From the NCBI GenBank assembly GCA_018267475.1, contig JAFDYI010000027.1, forward strand, positions 1 to 64,000: 64,000 nt of DNA. The letters are read 5' to 3'. Source of the stretch: Bacteroidota bacterium (GTDB lineage Bacteria; Bacteroidota; Bacteroidia; B-17B0; Aurantibacillaceae). Shown piece after piece: positions 25,502 to 34,103 of this stretch. Each line of letters begins with the position of its first letter. Position 1 is the stretch's first letter. The position numbers were made by a program, and so were the translations under genes. Under the pieces are notes generated by a model. That model had not been told where the DNA came from and did no database searches. It saw only the letters and a program-made list of their open reading frames with translations.

Positions 25502-27481
25502 CTATTTTTTAAAATAGGTTCCTTTTAGCAGTTCATCAAACGAAATACGTTTTTTGTTGTACAGCGCTATTACAAAGGCATCTTTTATGGCTATGCGTTT
25601 GGCTTTAACGCACATCTCATCGGCTTCTTTTAGGGTTTTGTATTCGCCAATGGTAAAACGGGTAATGCCATCGTTATAAATTTGGCGCCGCACGGGAGGT
25701 AACTGTAGCAGCTTGGTGAAATTGAAATTTTGCACCATACGGTAGGCGCCTACCTGCACTTTAAAACTGATGCTATCGGCCGATTCGGTGCCGTATTTGT
25801 TTAAAAATTCGGTGTAATCCATTAAGCTGTTGTCGGTTTTTATTTGAGTTGAATCTATTTTTTGAGCATCTAAATAGGCTTGCGAGTATAGGTTGATATC
25901 GGTTTTTAGCATCATAAAAGAATCTACGGTAATGGTAGAGATGCTTTTTGTCATTTTTAAATCGTTGTAGGTAAAGCTAATTTCAAATTCATTACCACTG
26001 GGTATGTTTAATAAGTATTCTCCTGATACGGTATTAGAGTGGAATGAGCCGGTAAAATCTTTACGGCCGTGCTTAGCCCGTATTTTTATTTGGGCTTCGG
26101 CGGGTTTATCATCAACATATACGGTGCCGCTTAGCATAATTAGTTTGGTGGGTTTGCCAAACATGCCCGGTTCTACCAAATAAATATCTTGTAGGCCAAA
26201 GCCTCCTTTACGCTCGGAGGAGTAGTAGCCCCGTTGCCCATCGGCCGAAACCCAGTAGTATTTATCATCTTGATTGGTGTTTACGGGTTTGCCTATATTA
26301 TACGGAGTGCCCCACTTCCCGTTTTTTAAATCGCTTCTAAAAATATCGTATCCCCCGCCGGAATTATGCCCGGTAGAACTAAAAAACAGCGTGTTGCCAT
26401 CGGCTGTAATAAAAGGAGCATCTTCATCGAATTGGGTATTTATAATGTTGCCTAAATTTTTTGGAAGCCCATAGCTGCCGTCGGGCATACGCTGACAAAA
26501 CCAAATATCGCGCCCTCCCAAGCCGCCGGGGCGCTCGCTAGAGAAATACGCTATTTTTTCATCGGGCGAAAAGCAAATACTCCCTTCCCAAAAAGCAGAG
26601 TTAATGGCCCCTTTCATTTTTTCAGGGGCGCTCCATTCTTTACCCTTCAAACGACTCACATAAATATCGCCGTTGCCTCCTCCTAAGTTGCGAAATAAAT
26701 ACAGAGTCTGCCCATCGTGGCTAAGGGCTAGCGAGGCATCGTTTCCATTGGTGTTGATGCTGCTTATAGGGGTAGGCTCGTTCCAGCCGGCACTGTCTTT
26801 TTTTATAGACAAAAACACATCTTCAAAATACGTGCCTTTTTCATCGGGCTTATTTGGATATTTTTGTTTTCCTCCTTTAGATTTTTCTCCTAAATAGGTG
26901 TATATCATAAAGCTTTCATTTTCGGGCAGTATAGGTGCATATTCAGAGGCAGCTGTATTGATAGGGTGCCCCATGTTAGTGATAGTAGCTACGGCTGCTT
27001 TTGTTTTTTCGTCTAAAGCGTTTTTGCAAATTTGTATTTGGCGTTTTACTACTCCCGCAATGGTATCGGGCAAAGGGTTTTTTTGATATAAATCAAACTG
27101 TGTGATGGCGTCAAGGTATTTATCGTTATTGGCGTAGGCCTTTCCTAAATAAAAATCGTAATCAAAAAGTTTGTTTTTAATAGGTTCGGCGGCTTTAATG
27201 TTTTCTTCAGACTGAGCAAAGTAATACGAGTCGTAACATTGGCAGGTACCCAATAAATACTTGAGGTATAGATTGCTCGGAAATGCTTTTAACAGTGTGT
27301 CATACAAAGGAAGTGCCGGTATAAATTCTTGATTTTTAAAATAAACATCGGCTTGATTAAGTGTTTTTTTTTGCTGCTCCGAAAAGTTTTTTTGAAGCTC
27401 TGTTTTTAACTCATGATTCACTTGCGCATACCCACAAAAAAATAGAAAGAAGGAAGCAATGTACCATATATTCTTCATCAT
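25502..27481 (-). CDS. PD40-repeat envelope protein with TPR-like N-terminus and SPOR-like C-terminus
   Basis: 659 residues with signal peptide KNIWYIASFFLFFCGYAQ. An N-terminal helical TPR-like part (about 30-150: ADVYFKNQEFIPALPLYDTLL, KAYANNDKYLDAITQFDLYQ) is followed by PD40/WD40-like propeller blades (about 180-440: IAYFSSERPGGLGGRDIW, TLFFSSTGHNSGGGYDIF, RGYYSSERKGGFGLQDIY), a carboxypeptidase-regulatory-like beta domain (about 455-545), and a C-terminal part (about 575-650: VQVGAYRM, TRFTIGEYKTLKEADEMC) that looks like a degenerate SPOR domain, which in known proteins binds denuded peptidoglycan. It resembles the OmpA/PD40 protein at 2727-5069 with SPOR in place of OmpA. Role unknown; probably a periplasmic or outer-membrane scaffold. 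Start ATG 27481 or 27478. Confidence 0.82.
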   Translation of the reverse strand: MMKNIWYIASFFLFFCGYAQVNHELKTELQKNFSEQQKKTLNQADVYFKNQEFIPALPLYDTLLKAFPSNLYLKYLLGTCQCYDSYYFAQSEENIKAAEPIKNKLFDYDFYLGKAYANNDKYLDAITQFDLYQKNPLPDTIAGVVKRQIQICKNALDEKTKAAVATITNMGHPINTAASEYAPILPENESFMIYTYLGEKSKGGKQKYPNKPDEKGTYFEDVFLSIKKDSAGWNEPTPISSINTNGNDASLALSHDGQTLYLFRNLGGGNGDIYVSRLKGKEWSAPEKMKGAINSAFWEGSICFSPDEKIAYFSSERPGGLGGRDIWFCQRMPDGSYGLPKNLGNIINTQFDEDAPFITADGNTLFFSSTGHNSGGGYDIFRSDLKNGKWGTPYNIGKPVNTNQDDKYYWVSADGQRGYYSSERKGGFGLQDIYLVEPGMFGKPTKLIMLSGTVYVDDKPAEAQIKIRAKHGRKDFTGSFHSNTVSGEYLLNIPSGNEFEISFTYNDLKMTKSISTITVDSFMMLKTDINLYSQAYLDAQKIDSTQIKTDNSLMDYTEFLNKYGTESADSISFKVQVGAYRMVQNFNFTKLLQLPPVRRQIYNDGITRFTIGEYKTLKEADEMCVKAKRIAIKDAFVIALYNKKRISFDELLKGTYFKK

Positions 27482-27501
27482 AATAAATGTTAAATGTATA
27501 T

Positions 27502-27509
27502 CAAAGGTA
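27502..27509 (-). promoter_or_regulatory. -7 element for the PD40/SPOR-like gene
   Basis: Reads TACCTTTG on the minus strand, 20 bp before the ATG at 27481. Exact match. Confidence 0.6.
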
Positions 27510-27559
27510 GCTAAAAAAAGACAAGTCTAAAAATAAGAAATCAACAATTGAGCCAAACT

Positions 27560-29320
27560 TTAAACAGCTTCTTGTGAATACTGGTGCTCGTACAGGTTTT
27601 TGAAGGGACCGTTTTGTTTTAGTAGGTCTTGTAAAGAACCTTGCTCTACTATTTTTCCATCGTTTATTACCATAATGCGCGATGCTTTTTGTATAGTAGC
27701 CAAGCGATGCGCTATAATAAAAGAAGTACGATTTTTAGTGATTTTTTCGGTAGCTTGTTGTATCAGCTGTTCGGTTTCGGTATCAATAGATGAGGTGGCC
27801 TCATCTAGCACCAAAATAGCCGGTTTGTGTACGTACGCCCTTAAAAAAGCAATCATTTGCCTTTGTCCTGCCGATAGCATGTTTCCTCTTTCGCGTACAT
27901 TAAAATGGTAGCCCTCCGGTAATTGCATAATAAAATCATGCGCCCCTATGTATTTAGCTGCTTCTATAATTTCTTCTTCCGTAATAGAGGGGTTGTATAA
28001 TGCAATGTTGTTTTTTATGGTATCCGAAAACAAAAAGACGTCTTGCAGCACTACCGCTATTTGCGTGCGAATAAAATCTAATTGAAACTGGTTTTGCGGG
28101 ACATCGTCAAACAAAATTTCGCCGGTATCTATTTCGTAATAGCGCCCCATCACATTCATAATAGTGGATTTTCCGGCCCCGGTAGCACCTACTAAGGCCA
28201 CGGTTTCGCCGGGTTGCACCACAAAGGATATGTTGTGTAAAATTTGCTTGCTTTTATGATATGAAAAGCACACGTTTTTAAACACTACTTTTCCGGCCAA
28301 AGGTTGCATGAGGGTTCCGTTATTAGCAATACTTTCGTTGGTATCTAATAATTTGAATACACGCTCGGCGGCCACCATACCCATTTGCAGGGTGTTGATG
28401 CGGTCGGCCATCATGCGTATTGGGCGAAACATCATGCCGGTAAGCATAATAAAAAAAGTAATTTGTCCGGGTGTAAGACTGTGCTTGGTAATGGTAGCGC
28501 CTCCGTAAAAAATAATAAGCGCGATTGCCAACGATGAAAGAATTTCTACCACCGGAAAAAAAATAGAGTAGTACCACACCGAGCGTACGTTGGCTTGCTT
28601 GTGCTGCTCGTTTATATCCATAAAGTTTTTATACTCTTGTTGCTGGCGGTTAAAAAGTTGCACTACCTGCATGCCCTGTATATGCTCTTGTACAAAAGTG
28701 TTGAGAGCAGCCACCGCGTTGCGCACTTGATGGAAGGTGCTTTTTACCCCACGTTGAAAAAATTTAGTGGCTATAAAAAGAAGGGGTATGGTTATTAGTA
28801 CCACCAAAGTTAGTTGCCAACTTACTATAAACATACAGGTAAAAAATACCAGCAGACTCAGCATGTCGCTCATAATAACAATAAAGCCTTGCGAAAAAAC
28901 ATCGGCCATGGCCTCTATGTCTGATACGGAGCGTGTTACCAAGGTGCCTATGGGGGTTGTATCAAAATACGAATTTTTAAATGATAAAATATGTTTAAAC
29001 AACGTGGCGCGCAGGTCTTTTATAATGGTTTGGCCAATAGTGGCGGTAATGATGGTGTTGCTCCATTGCAATAAGGCTTCCGTAGCTAAAATCAATAAAA
29101 TAATTCCTGAAAAAAGAGAAATCATTTCTACGTTTTTTGAAGCTATATAATCATCTAATATCTTTTTTATAAGTAAGGGGCGTGCAATGGTAAGGGCTGC
29201 CATCACAATGGTAATACCCACTGCTGTATAAAACTTTTTTATATGTGGTTTTATAAAACTAAAGATACGCCGTAGTAAACCCCAGTCAAAAGAAGCTTTA
29301 TGTTTGGTTTCGGCGCTCAA
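27560..29320 (-). CDS. ABC transporter, fused permease and ATPase (MsbA/MdlB-type exporter)
   Basis: 586 residues: a six-helix exporter transmembrane domain (about 20-320) and a nucleotide-binding domain (about 340-580). The latter has Walker A VGATGAGKST, Q-loop VLQDVF, signature LSAGQRQ, Walker B ILVLDEATSSID and the switch His in IIAHRLATI. Half-transporters of this type work as dimers; the substrate (lipid, peptide or drug) cannot be told from sequence. The start is TTG at 29320, overlapping the truA stop as TTGA; there is no in-frame ATG before residue 40. It is the third gene of the ridA-truA-ABC unit. Confidence 0.92.
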   Translation of the reverse strand: MSAETKHKASFDWGLLRRIFSFIKPHIKKFYTAVGITIVMAALTIARPLLIKKILDDYIASKNVEMISLFSGIILLILATEALLQWSNTIITATIGQTIIKDLRATLFKHILSFKNSYFDTTPIGTLVTRSVSDIEAMADVFSQGFIVIMSDMLSLLVFFTCMFIVSWQLTLVVLITIPLLFIATKFFQRGVKSTFHQVRNAVAALNTFVQEHIQGMQVVQLFNRQQQEYKNFMDINEQHKQANVRSVWYYSIFFPVVEILSSLAIALIIFYGGATITKHSLTPGQITFFIMLTGMMFRPIRMMADRINTLQMGMVAAERVFKLLDTNESIANNGTLMQPLAGKVVFKNVCFSYHKSKQILHNISFVVQPGETVALVGATGAGKSTIMNVMGRYYEIDTGEILFDDVPQNQFQLDFIRTQIAVVLQDVFLFSDTIKNNIALYNPSITEEEIIEAAKYIGAHDFIMQLPEGYHFNVRERGNMLSAGQRQMIAFLRAYVHKPAILVLDEATSSIDTETEQLIQQATEKITKNRTSFIIAHRLATIQKASRIMVINDGKIVEQGSLQDLLKQNGPFKNLYEHQYSQEAV

Positions 29321-30087
29321 TTTTCTATTTCAAAAATAGTTGGTGGGTATTCAATTTCTATTAGATGCAGTCCTTTTCCGTGGGCTGATTTTCCGGCTGC
29401 CGCGCGGTCTTGTTTTTCAACAATTTCTTTAAACTGCTCTATATTTATTTTTTTTGTTCCTACCTCTAACATGGTTCCTACCAGCGCCCGTACCATATTT
29501 CGTAAAAAACGATTGGCTTTTACGGTAAAAATAAGTTGTTCTTTTTCTTCTTGCCAATGGCATTGCATAATGTGGCAAATATAGGTGTTATGACTGTTAT
29601 TGACTTTTGTAAAGCTGGTAAAATCTTTGGTGTTTTTAATTATTTCGGCGGCTTGGTTCATCAAGGGTATATCTATATCGCCATATATATATACAGATGT
29701 GTCGTTTAAAAAAGGGTTGGGTGTTCTATGAATAAAATACTGGTAGGTTCGTGCGGTAGCGCTGTAACGCGCAGTGGCATTAGGCAATACCGGTATTATA
29801 TCTATAAGGGCTATATCGCGAGGCACCGTTTGGTTCATCTTAAAAAGCCATTGTTTTTTATCGCTTATTAGGGTAGGTTCTTTGCTTTCAAAATGAGCGT
29901 AAAATTGGCGGGCATGAACTCCCGTATCGGTACGGCCACAACCGGATAGGATAATGGGTTCGTGCAGGAGCAAGCTCATTTTTTCTTGCAGTACATGTTG
30001 TACGGTAAGGGCTGTGTTTTTTTGCAGTTGCCAGCCGTGATAGTTGGTTCCTTTATACGCAAGGTGTAAAAAGTATCGTGTAGGCAT
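29317..30087 (-). CDS. truA: tRNA pseudouridine(38-40) synthase TruA
   Basis: 256 residues. Converts U38-U40 in the anticodon arm of tRNAs to pseudouridine. The catalytic motif is GRTDTGVHARQ with nucleophile D54; other family marks are YKGTNYHGWQLQ near the N-terminus and FLRNMVRALVGTMLEVG in the C-terminal half. The ATG at 30087 follows directly after the ridA stop, and the TGA overlaps the TTG start of the ABC exporter, so all three are translationally linked. Confidence 0.96.
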   Translation of the reverse strand: MPTRYFLHLAYKGTNYHGWQLQKNTALTVQHVLQEKMSLLLHEPIILSGCGRTDTGVHARQFYAHFESKEPTLISDKKQWLFKMNQTVPRDIALIDIIPVLPNATARYSATARTYQYFIHRTPNPFLNDTSVYIYGDIDIPLMNQAAEIIKNTKDFTSFTKVNNSHNTYICHIMQCHWQEEKEQLIFTVKANRFLRNMVRALVGTMLEVGTKKINIEQFKEIVEKQDRAAAGKSAHGKGLHLIEIEYPPTIFEIEN

Positions 30088-30465
30088 TTATTTTACAGCC
30101 TCTACGCATATTTCTACGTTTGCATCTTTGGGTAAGCGGGCGGCTTCAATAGTGGCGCGTGCCGGAAAATCTTTTGTAAAAAACGACGAGTAAGCCTCGT
30201 TTACCTGCACAAAATCGTTCATGCTTTTTAAGTAGATGGTTGTTTTTACTACGTTATCAAAAGTCATACCTGCTTCTTCTAATAAAGATTGTAAGTAGCC
30301 CATAATGCAGCGGGTTTCTTCTTTTATGGTGCAAGCAATTAATTTGTTGGTTTGCAAATCTAAGGCTATTTGCCCCGAAGTGTAGAGGGTGTTTCCTATC
30401 ATTACCGCTTGGCTGTATGGGCCTATGGGCGAAGGTACTTTAGAGCTTACAATAATTTTTTTCAT
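30088..30465 (-). CDS. ridA: RidA family reactive intermediate deaminase
   Basis: 125 residues. RidA hydrolyses 2-aminoacrylate and related enamines/imines released by PLP enzymes. Family features: SKVPSPIGPYSQAV at the start, LYTSGQIALD, the C-terminal block FPARATIEAARLPKDANVEICVEAV with the substrate-binding Arg, and the final Glu. Cytosolic trimer in known homologues. First gene of the ridA-truA-ABC operon, with a -7 element 26 bp upstream. Confidence 0.93.
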   Translation of the reverse strand: MKKIIVSSKVPSPIGPYSQAVMIGNTLYTSGQIALDLQTNKLIACTIKEETRCIMGYLQSLLEEAGMTFDNVVKTTIYLKSMNDFVQVNEAYSSFFTKDFPARATIEAARLPKDANVEICVEAVK

Positions 30466-30491
30466 GTGTTTTTATAGTGTTGATGTGGGAG

Positions 30492-30499
30492 CAAAAGTA
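30492..30499 (-). promoter_or_regulatory. -7 element for ridA-truA-ABC
   Basis: Reads TACTTTTG on the minus strand, 26 bp before the ridA ATG at 30465. Confidence 0.6.
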
Positions 30500-30519
30500 T
30501 AAAAAATCTGGCTATTTTT

Positions 30520-31212
30520 TTAATGTATTACCTCCGGTATGTTTATTTGAGTGCCTTGTATTAGCCCGTCTCTTAGGCGAATAATTCGGTCCGTCATTTT
30601 ACTAATATCATCTTCGTGTGTTACTACTACCAGCGTAATACCTTGTGCGTTTATCTGCTTAAACAAATCCATCACCTCTAAGGAAGTAGTTGAGTCTAAG
30701 GCTCCGGTAGGCTCGTCGGCAAAAATAACTTTGGGTTTTCCTATTAAGGCGCGAGCTATGGCCACCCGTTGTTTTTGCCCGCCGCTAAGCTCGCTGGGCA
30801 AGTGGTGCGCCCAATCCTTTAAACCCACTTTATCTAAATACTCTAAGGCTAACTTATTTCTTTCTTTGCGCGAAGTGCCTTGATAGTACAAGGGAAGCGC
30901 TACGTTTTCCATCGCATTTTTAAACGAAAGTAAATTAAACGATTGAAACACAAAGCCTAAAAACTGATTGCGTAAATGGGCAGCCTGCGTTTGCGATAGA
31001 TTTTTAATGAGTGTACCGTTTAAATAGTACTCGCCGCCGTCGTAATTATCTAAAATACCTAATACGTTTAATAAGGTTGATTTACCGGAACCCGACGAAC
31101 CCATGATAGAGACAAACTCCCCCTCTTTTATATGTAAATCAATTCCTTTCAGTACCTTAAATTCGGAATTTCCGATGTGGTAACTTTTTTGTATGTTGTG
31201 TAGTTTTATCAA
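30520..31212 (-). CDS. ABC transporter ATP-binding protein (LolD/MacB type)
   Basis: 230 residues, a stand-alone nucleotide-binding subunit. Walker A GSSGSGKST, Q-loop FVFQSFNLL, signature LSGGQKQRVAIARAL, Walker B VIFADEPTGALDS and the His switch VVTHEDDIS. The pattern belongs to the LolD/FtsE/MacB family, which drives FtsX-like permeases that act on periplasmic substrates rather than transporting across the inner membrane. No permease is in this window; an HlyD-type adaptor lies 1.7 kb away (32884-34008) in the same direction but separated by two opposite genes. The start is TTG at 31212, 26 bp after the ytxJ stop. Confidence 0.9.
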   Translation of the reverse strand: MIKLHNIQKSYHIGNSEFKVLKGIDLHIKEGEFVSIMGSSGSGKSTLLNVLGILDNYDGGEYYLNGTLIKNLSQTQAAHLRNQFLGFVFQSFNLLSFKNAMENVALPLYYQGTSRKERNKLALEYLDKVGLKDWAHHLPSELSGGQKQRVAIARALIGKPKVIFADEPTGALDSTTSLEVMDLFKQINAQGITLVVVTHEDDISKMTDRIIRLRDGLIQGTQINIPEVIH

Positions 31213-31238
31213 TGCGCTGTTTTTAAAAGAAATGTTAT

Positions 31239-31577
31239 TTACTTTATAGTCTGTAAAATATCGTTATATCGAATCTCGCTATGCGAAGCATGATACACGC
31301 ATTTTCCGTTAGAAATAACCAACACCTGGGGCGATTGATGTTCAATGACGTAATGCGCTGCTATTTCGTTAGAAATGTTGCGGTGCGCCAATAAATCTAA
31401 GTAATAAAAAGTAACTTTTTCGGCATCGGCCTCTTTCCAGTTACTTTCTATGCGATTTAGTGCCATATTACTGATGCTGCAACGGGTGCTGTGTTTAAAA
31501 AGCAAGCATGGCTTTTTCTCTGAAGAGGCATCTATGGCTTGCAGCTGACTAATATCCTGTAGGGGGGTCCAATTCAT
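31239..31577 (-). CDS. ytxJ: Monothiol bacilliredoxin-like protein YtxJ
   Basis: 112 residues, thioredoxin fold. The active-site region LLFKHSTRCSISNMALNRIE has a single redox cysteine, C33 of CSIS, as in the YtxJ/DUF2847 family that accompanies bacillithiol synthesis in Firmicutes and Bacteroidota. The cis-Pro region is HQSPQVLVISNG. It would reduce bacillithiolated proteins in the cytoplasm. It shares its upstream region with a divergent gene for a secreted thioredoxin-fold protein. The LolD-like ATPase follows after 26 bp. Confidence 0.9.
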   Translation of the reverse strand: MNWTPLQDISQLQAIDASSEKKPCLLFKHSTRCSISNMALNRIESNWKEADAEKVTFYYLDLLAHRNISNEIAAHYVIEHQSPQVLVISNGKCVYHASHSEIRYNDILQTIK

Positions 31578-31616
31578 AAAAAGTTATTTTTGTTAAGATG
31601 CCATTATTTGATAAAG

Positions 31617-31624
31617 CAAAAATA
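31617..31624 (-). promoter_or_regulatory. -7 element for ytxJ
   Basis: Reads TATTTTTG on the minus strand, 39 bp before the ytxJ ATG at 31577. Only 1 bp separates it from the opposite -7 element at 31626-31633. Confidence 0.5.
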
Positions 31625-31625
31625 C

Positions 31626-31633
31626 TACATTTG
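31626..31633 (+). promoter_or_regulatory. -7 element for the secreted thioredoxin-fold gene
   Basis: Reads TACATTTG on the plus strand, 26 bp before the ATG at 31660. It abuts the ytxJ -7 element, so the two promoters overlap back to back. Confidence 0.55.
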
Positions 31634-31659
31634 CGCATAACCTAAAAATAAAGTACAAT

Positions 31660-32208
31660 ATGAAAAAGATATTTCTAAGCCTTAGTGTATTGATGTGCTT
31701 ATCTGCATGGGCACAAATAGGCAAACCTTTTCCTGAGATAAAGGGCGAAACCTTTGAGGGGAAAGCCATTACCCTACCCGCTGCTGCTGCCGGAAAACCT
31801 ACTCTTATAGGCATCTGTTTCAGCAAAGAAGCTGAAGGCGATTTGCAAACTTGGCTAAATCCTGCTTACAATGAGTTGGTAATGAAAAAAGGAGAAAAAA
31901 ACTCTATGGAAGAAGCGGCCAACTACGACGTGAATTGTTATTTTTTTCCGCGTATGAATTTGATTAATCAAGCTTTGGAAAAAGCCAGTAAAAACAAAAT
32001 AAAAGAAAAAACCGATAAAGCTTTTTGGCCTATGTTGGTGTTTTTTATGGACGGACTTAGAGAGTATAAAGAATTTTTAGGAGCCGAAGACCGAAGCCGC
32101 CCTTACCTGTTTGTATTAGATGCCACCGGCAAAGTGGTACATGTAGAAAAAGGAGCCTACAGCCCCGAAAAAATGGATAAAATACAAGATTCTTTTGATG
32201 AAGATTAA
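31660..32208 (+). CDS. Secreted thioredoxin-fold (TlpA/ATP10-like) protein lacking redox cysteines
   Basis: 182 residues with signal peptide KKIFLSLSVLMCLSAWAQ. The mature part starts IGKPFPEIKGETFEGKAITLP, the usual opening of TlpA/AhpC-type thioredoxin folds, then GKPTLIGICFSKEAEGDLQTWL. At the position of a CxxC there is FSKE, so the fold lacks the dithiol. A later strand YLFVLDATGKVV fits the family. The LPAAAAGKPTLIGICFS-LQTWLNPAYNEL pattern also recalls ATP10-like proteins. Function unknown; probably periplasmic. Divergent from ytxJ. Confidence 0.7.
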   Translation: MKKIFLSLSVLMCLSAWAQIGKPFPEIKGETFEGKAITLPAAAAGKPTLIGICFSKEAEGDLQTWLNPAYNELVMKKGEKNSMEEAANYDVNCYFFPRMNLINQALEKASKNKIKEKTDKAFWPMLVFFMDGLREYKEFLGAEDRSRPYLFVLDATGKVVHVEKGAYSPEKMDKIQDSFDED

Positions 32209-32258
32209 AAAAAACAAGATTTGTTGGTTTATCTTCTAAAAAAAACGTACCTTTAGGT

Positions 32259-32879
32259 ATGCTTGGAAGCGGTACAAAAATAACCCATTCGGAAAATGCA
32301 AAGCGACGCATAGAACGCCTAAAACAGGTGCATTACTTAGTGGCTATTGTGTTGTTTGTAGGCACGTTCTTTTTTTGCTCTACTTACGATACTAATTTCC
32401 ATCTTACCACCATGTCGCTTTCTCACTTGGGTATTTATAAAAAAATAGGATTTGTGTGGAATATCAGTCTTTTTATCATAGGTATTACACTTATGATAGA
32501 GTCTTTTTTAAACATGAATAAATACATGCCCGGCTCTAAACTGCTGTATTTGTTTGTAGCTTCCATTGTTTGCTTGTTGCTTACGGCCAGCATTACTATG
32601 GACCACCCCATTCATTATTATTTTGCTTTTTCGTATTTTATTGGATATACAGTAGGTATTTTTTTGTTTGGCCTTTTATTGATGAAAACCGATTTCCGTA
32701 TCGGGTTTATATCCGTTGTTATTGCTATATCTACTTTAGTGTTGCCTATGTGGGTTTTGATGTGGCTGCACAGCTATGCCATACCCGAGCTTATTCATAC
32801 TGCTCTTATTTTTGTATGGGTAAGCGTTACCAAGTTTGATGCACCTTACAAAAATTTTATCAAGCGTTTTGGCCTATAA
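32259..32879 (+). CDS. DUF998-like multi-pass membrane protein
   Basis: 206 residues with about six hydrophobic helices after a basic N-terminus (NAKRRIERLKQ). Features such as MSLSHLGIYKKIGFVWNISLF, then GSKLLYLFVASIVCLLL and MDHPIHYYFAFSYFIGYTVG, match the DUF998 family pattern (a conserved histidine region between helices). Function unknown. The ATG at 32259 lies directly after a near-consensus -7 (TACCTTTA, 32249-32256), so the message may be leaderless or the true start may be further in. Converges with the HlyD adaptor gene with a 4 bp gap. Confidence 0.7.
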   Translation: MLGSGTKITHSENAKRRIERLKQVHYLVAIVLFVGTFFFCSTYDTNFHLTTMSLSHLGIYKKIGFVWNISLFIIGITLMIESFLNMNKYMPGSKLLYLFVASIVCLLLTASITMDHPIHYYFAFSYFIGYTVGIFLFGLLLMKTDFRIGFISVVIAISTLVLPMWVLMWLHSYAIPELIHTALIFVWVSVTKFDAPYKNFIKRFGL

Positions 32880-32883
32880 CCGA

Positions 32884-34008
32884 CTACTTATCTTTCTTCT
32901 CTTTATCTTCAACGGCAGCACCTAAAGAGGGTACTTTTATTTTATCCGATTTAGAAAGGCCTTCCGTAACTTCGATGTTGATGCCATCAGACAGGCCGGT
33001 TTTAATAAACCGTTTTTCAAACGTGTTGGCTGTCTTTTCTACTTCTACAAAAGGTTTGTCTTTTTCAAATTGCATCACACTTTCTGATATAGCAAGTGCT
33101 TTGTCTTTTTTAGCCAAAATAATATCGGCACTGGCGCTGTAGTTAGCCCTTAAAAAAGAACCTGTTTTGGTTCTGTTTACCTGTGCGCGAATTAAAAATT
33201 GAATGGCTCCGTTTTCGGCTACCCCTTTTGGCGCAATGTATTCTAGCTTAGCGTCATACGATTCGTTATCAATGGCGCCAACCGTAAGCACCAAAGGCAT
33301 GCCAATTTGTATTTTTCCCACTTCGCTTTCATCTACCTTGCCTTCAAAAATCATCTCGCCCATATTAGCCACCGTAGCAATGGTAGTACCTTCGTTAAAG
33401 GTATTGCTTTCAATAACCGAACTACCCTCTTTTATAGGCACGTCTAACACCATGCCCGTAATGGTTGATTTCACAATAGTATTAGAAGCACTTTCCATTG
33501 ATTTGCTTACACCATCTTTAATAATCTGAAGGTTTTCTTCTGATGATTTTACTTCTACATCGGCACTTTTAAATTTTAAATCGTACGGTAAAAAATCGGC
33601 TTTTGAGATAACACCTTTTTCCAGTAACGATTTATTGCGCTCGTAATCCATCTTTGCATTATCGTAGCTTACTTTTGCTTGATTTATACGGGTTTCGGCA
33701 GCTTGTAAAGAAGCCATGTTGGGGATAATTTTGATGCGGGCAATAATGTCCCCTTCTTTTATTTCTTGCCCGGCTATTACATAAAATTTTTCAATAATAC
33801 CCGATACACGCGATTTCATGTTGATTTCTTTACGCGGAATAATAGCGCCTGTAGCTACTGTTTTTTTTACAATAGTAGTGTCAAACGGACTGATGGTTTT
33901 AAAAACTTCAGGGGGTTTATTTGATTTTTGGTATAAAAAATAAATAGTGTAACCAAATACAAAAATCACTAAGATTAAGGAAGTTGTTTTAATAATACGT
34001 TTTATCAT
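32884..34008 (-). CDS. HlyD/RND-type periplasmic adaptor (MacA-like membrane fusion protein)
   Basis: 374 residues: one N-terminal membrane anchor (about 7-26), a lipoyl/barrel-sandwich half (TVATGAIIPRKEINMKSRVSGIIEKFYV), a helical hairpin (about 105-175, NQAKVSYDNAKMDYERNKSLLEKG), the second lipoyl half (KSTITGMVLDVPIKEGSSV), a beta-barrel region and a C-terminal membrane-proximal part. Such adaptors join an inner-membrane pump to an outer-membrane channel; the MacA type works with LolD-like ATPases and MacB permeases. Neither a permease nor a TolC-like channel is encoded here. It has its own -7 element 19 bp upstream. Confidence 0.9.
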   Translation of the reverse strand: MIKRIIKTTSLILVIFVFGYTIYFLYQKSNKPPEVFKTISPFDTTIVKKTVATGAIIPRKEINMKSRVSGIIEKFYVIAGQEIKEGDIIARIKIIPNMASLQAAETRINQAKVSYDNAKMDYERNKSLLEKGVISKADFLPYDLKFKSADVEVKSSEENLQIIKDGVSKSMESASNTIVKSTITGMVLDVPIKEGSSVIESNTFNEGTTIATVANMGEMIFEGKVDESEVGKIQIGMPLVLTVGAIDNESYDAKLEYIAPKGVAENGAIQFLIRAQVNRTKTGSFLRANYSASADIILAKKDKALAISESVMQFEKDKPFVEVEKTANTFEKRFIKTGLSDGINIEVTEGLSKSDKIKVPSLGAAVEDKEKKDK

Positions 34009-34027
34009 ATATTTGTTTAATGAGGTA

Positions 34028-34035
34028 CAAAAGTA
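34028..34035 (-). promoter_or_regulatory. -7 element for the HlyD-type adaptor
   Basis: Reads TACTTTTG on the minus strand, 19 bp before the ATG at 34008. Confidence 0.6.
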
Positions 34036-34103
34036 TTTAAAAAAAACGGCTTACTTCTCTTTAATTTGATTAGCTTGTGTATTTGTAGTTTGAATGGCAA
34101 TAT

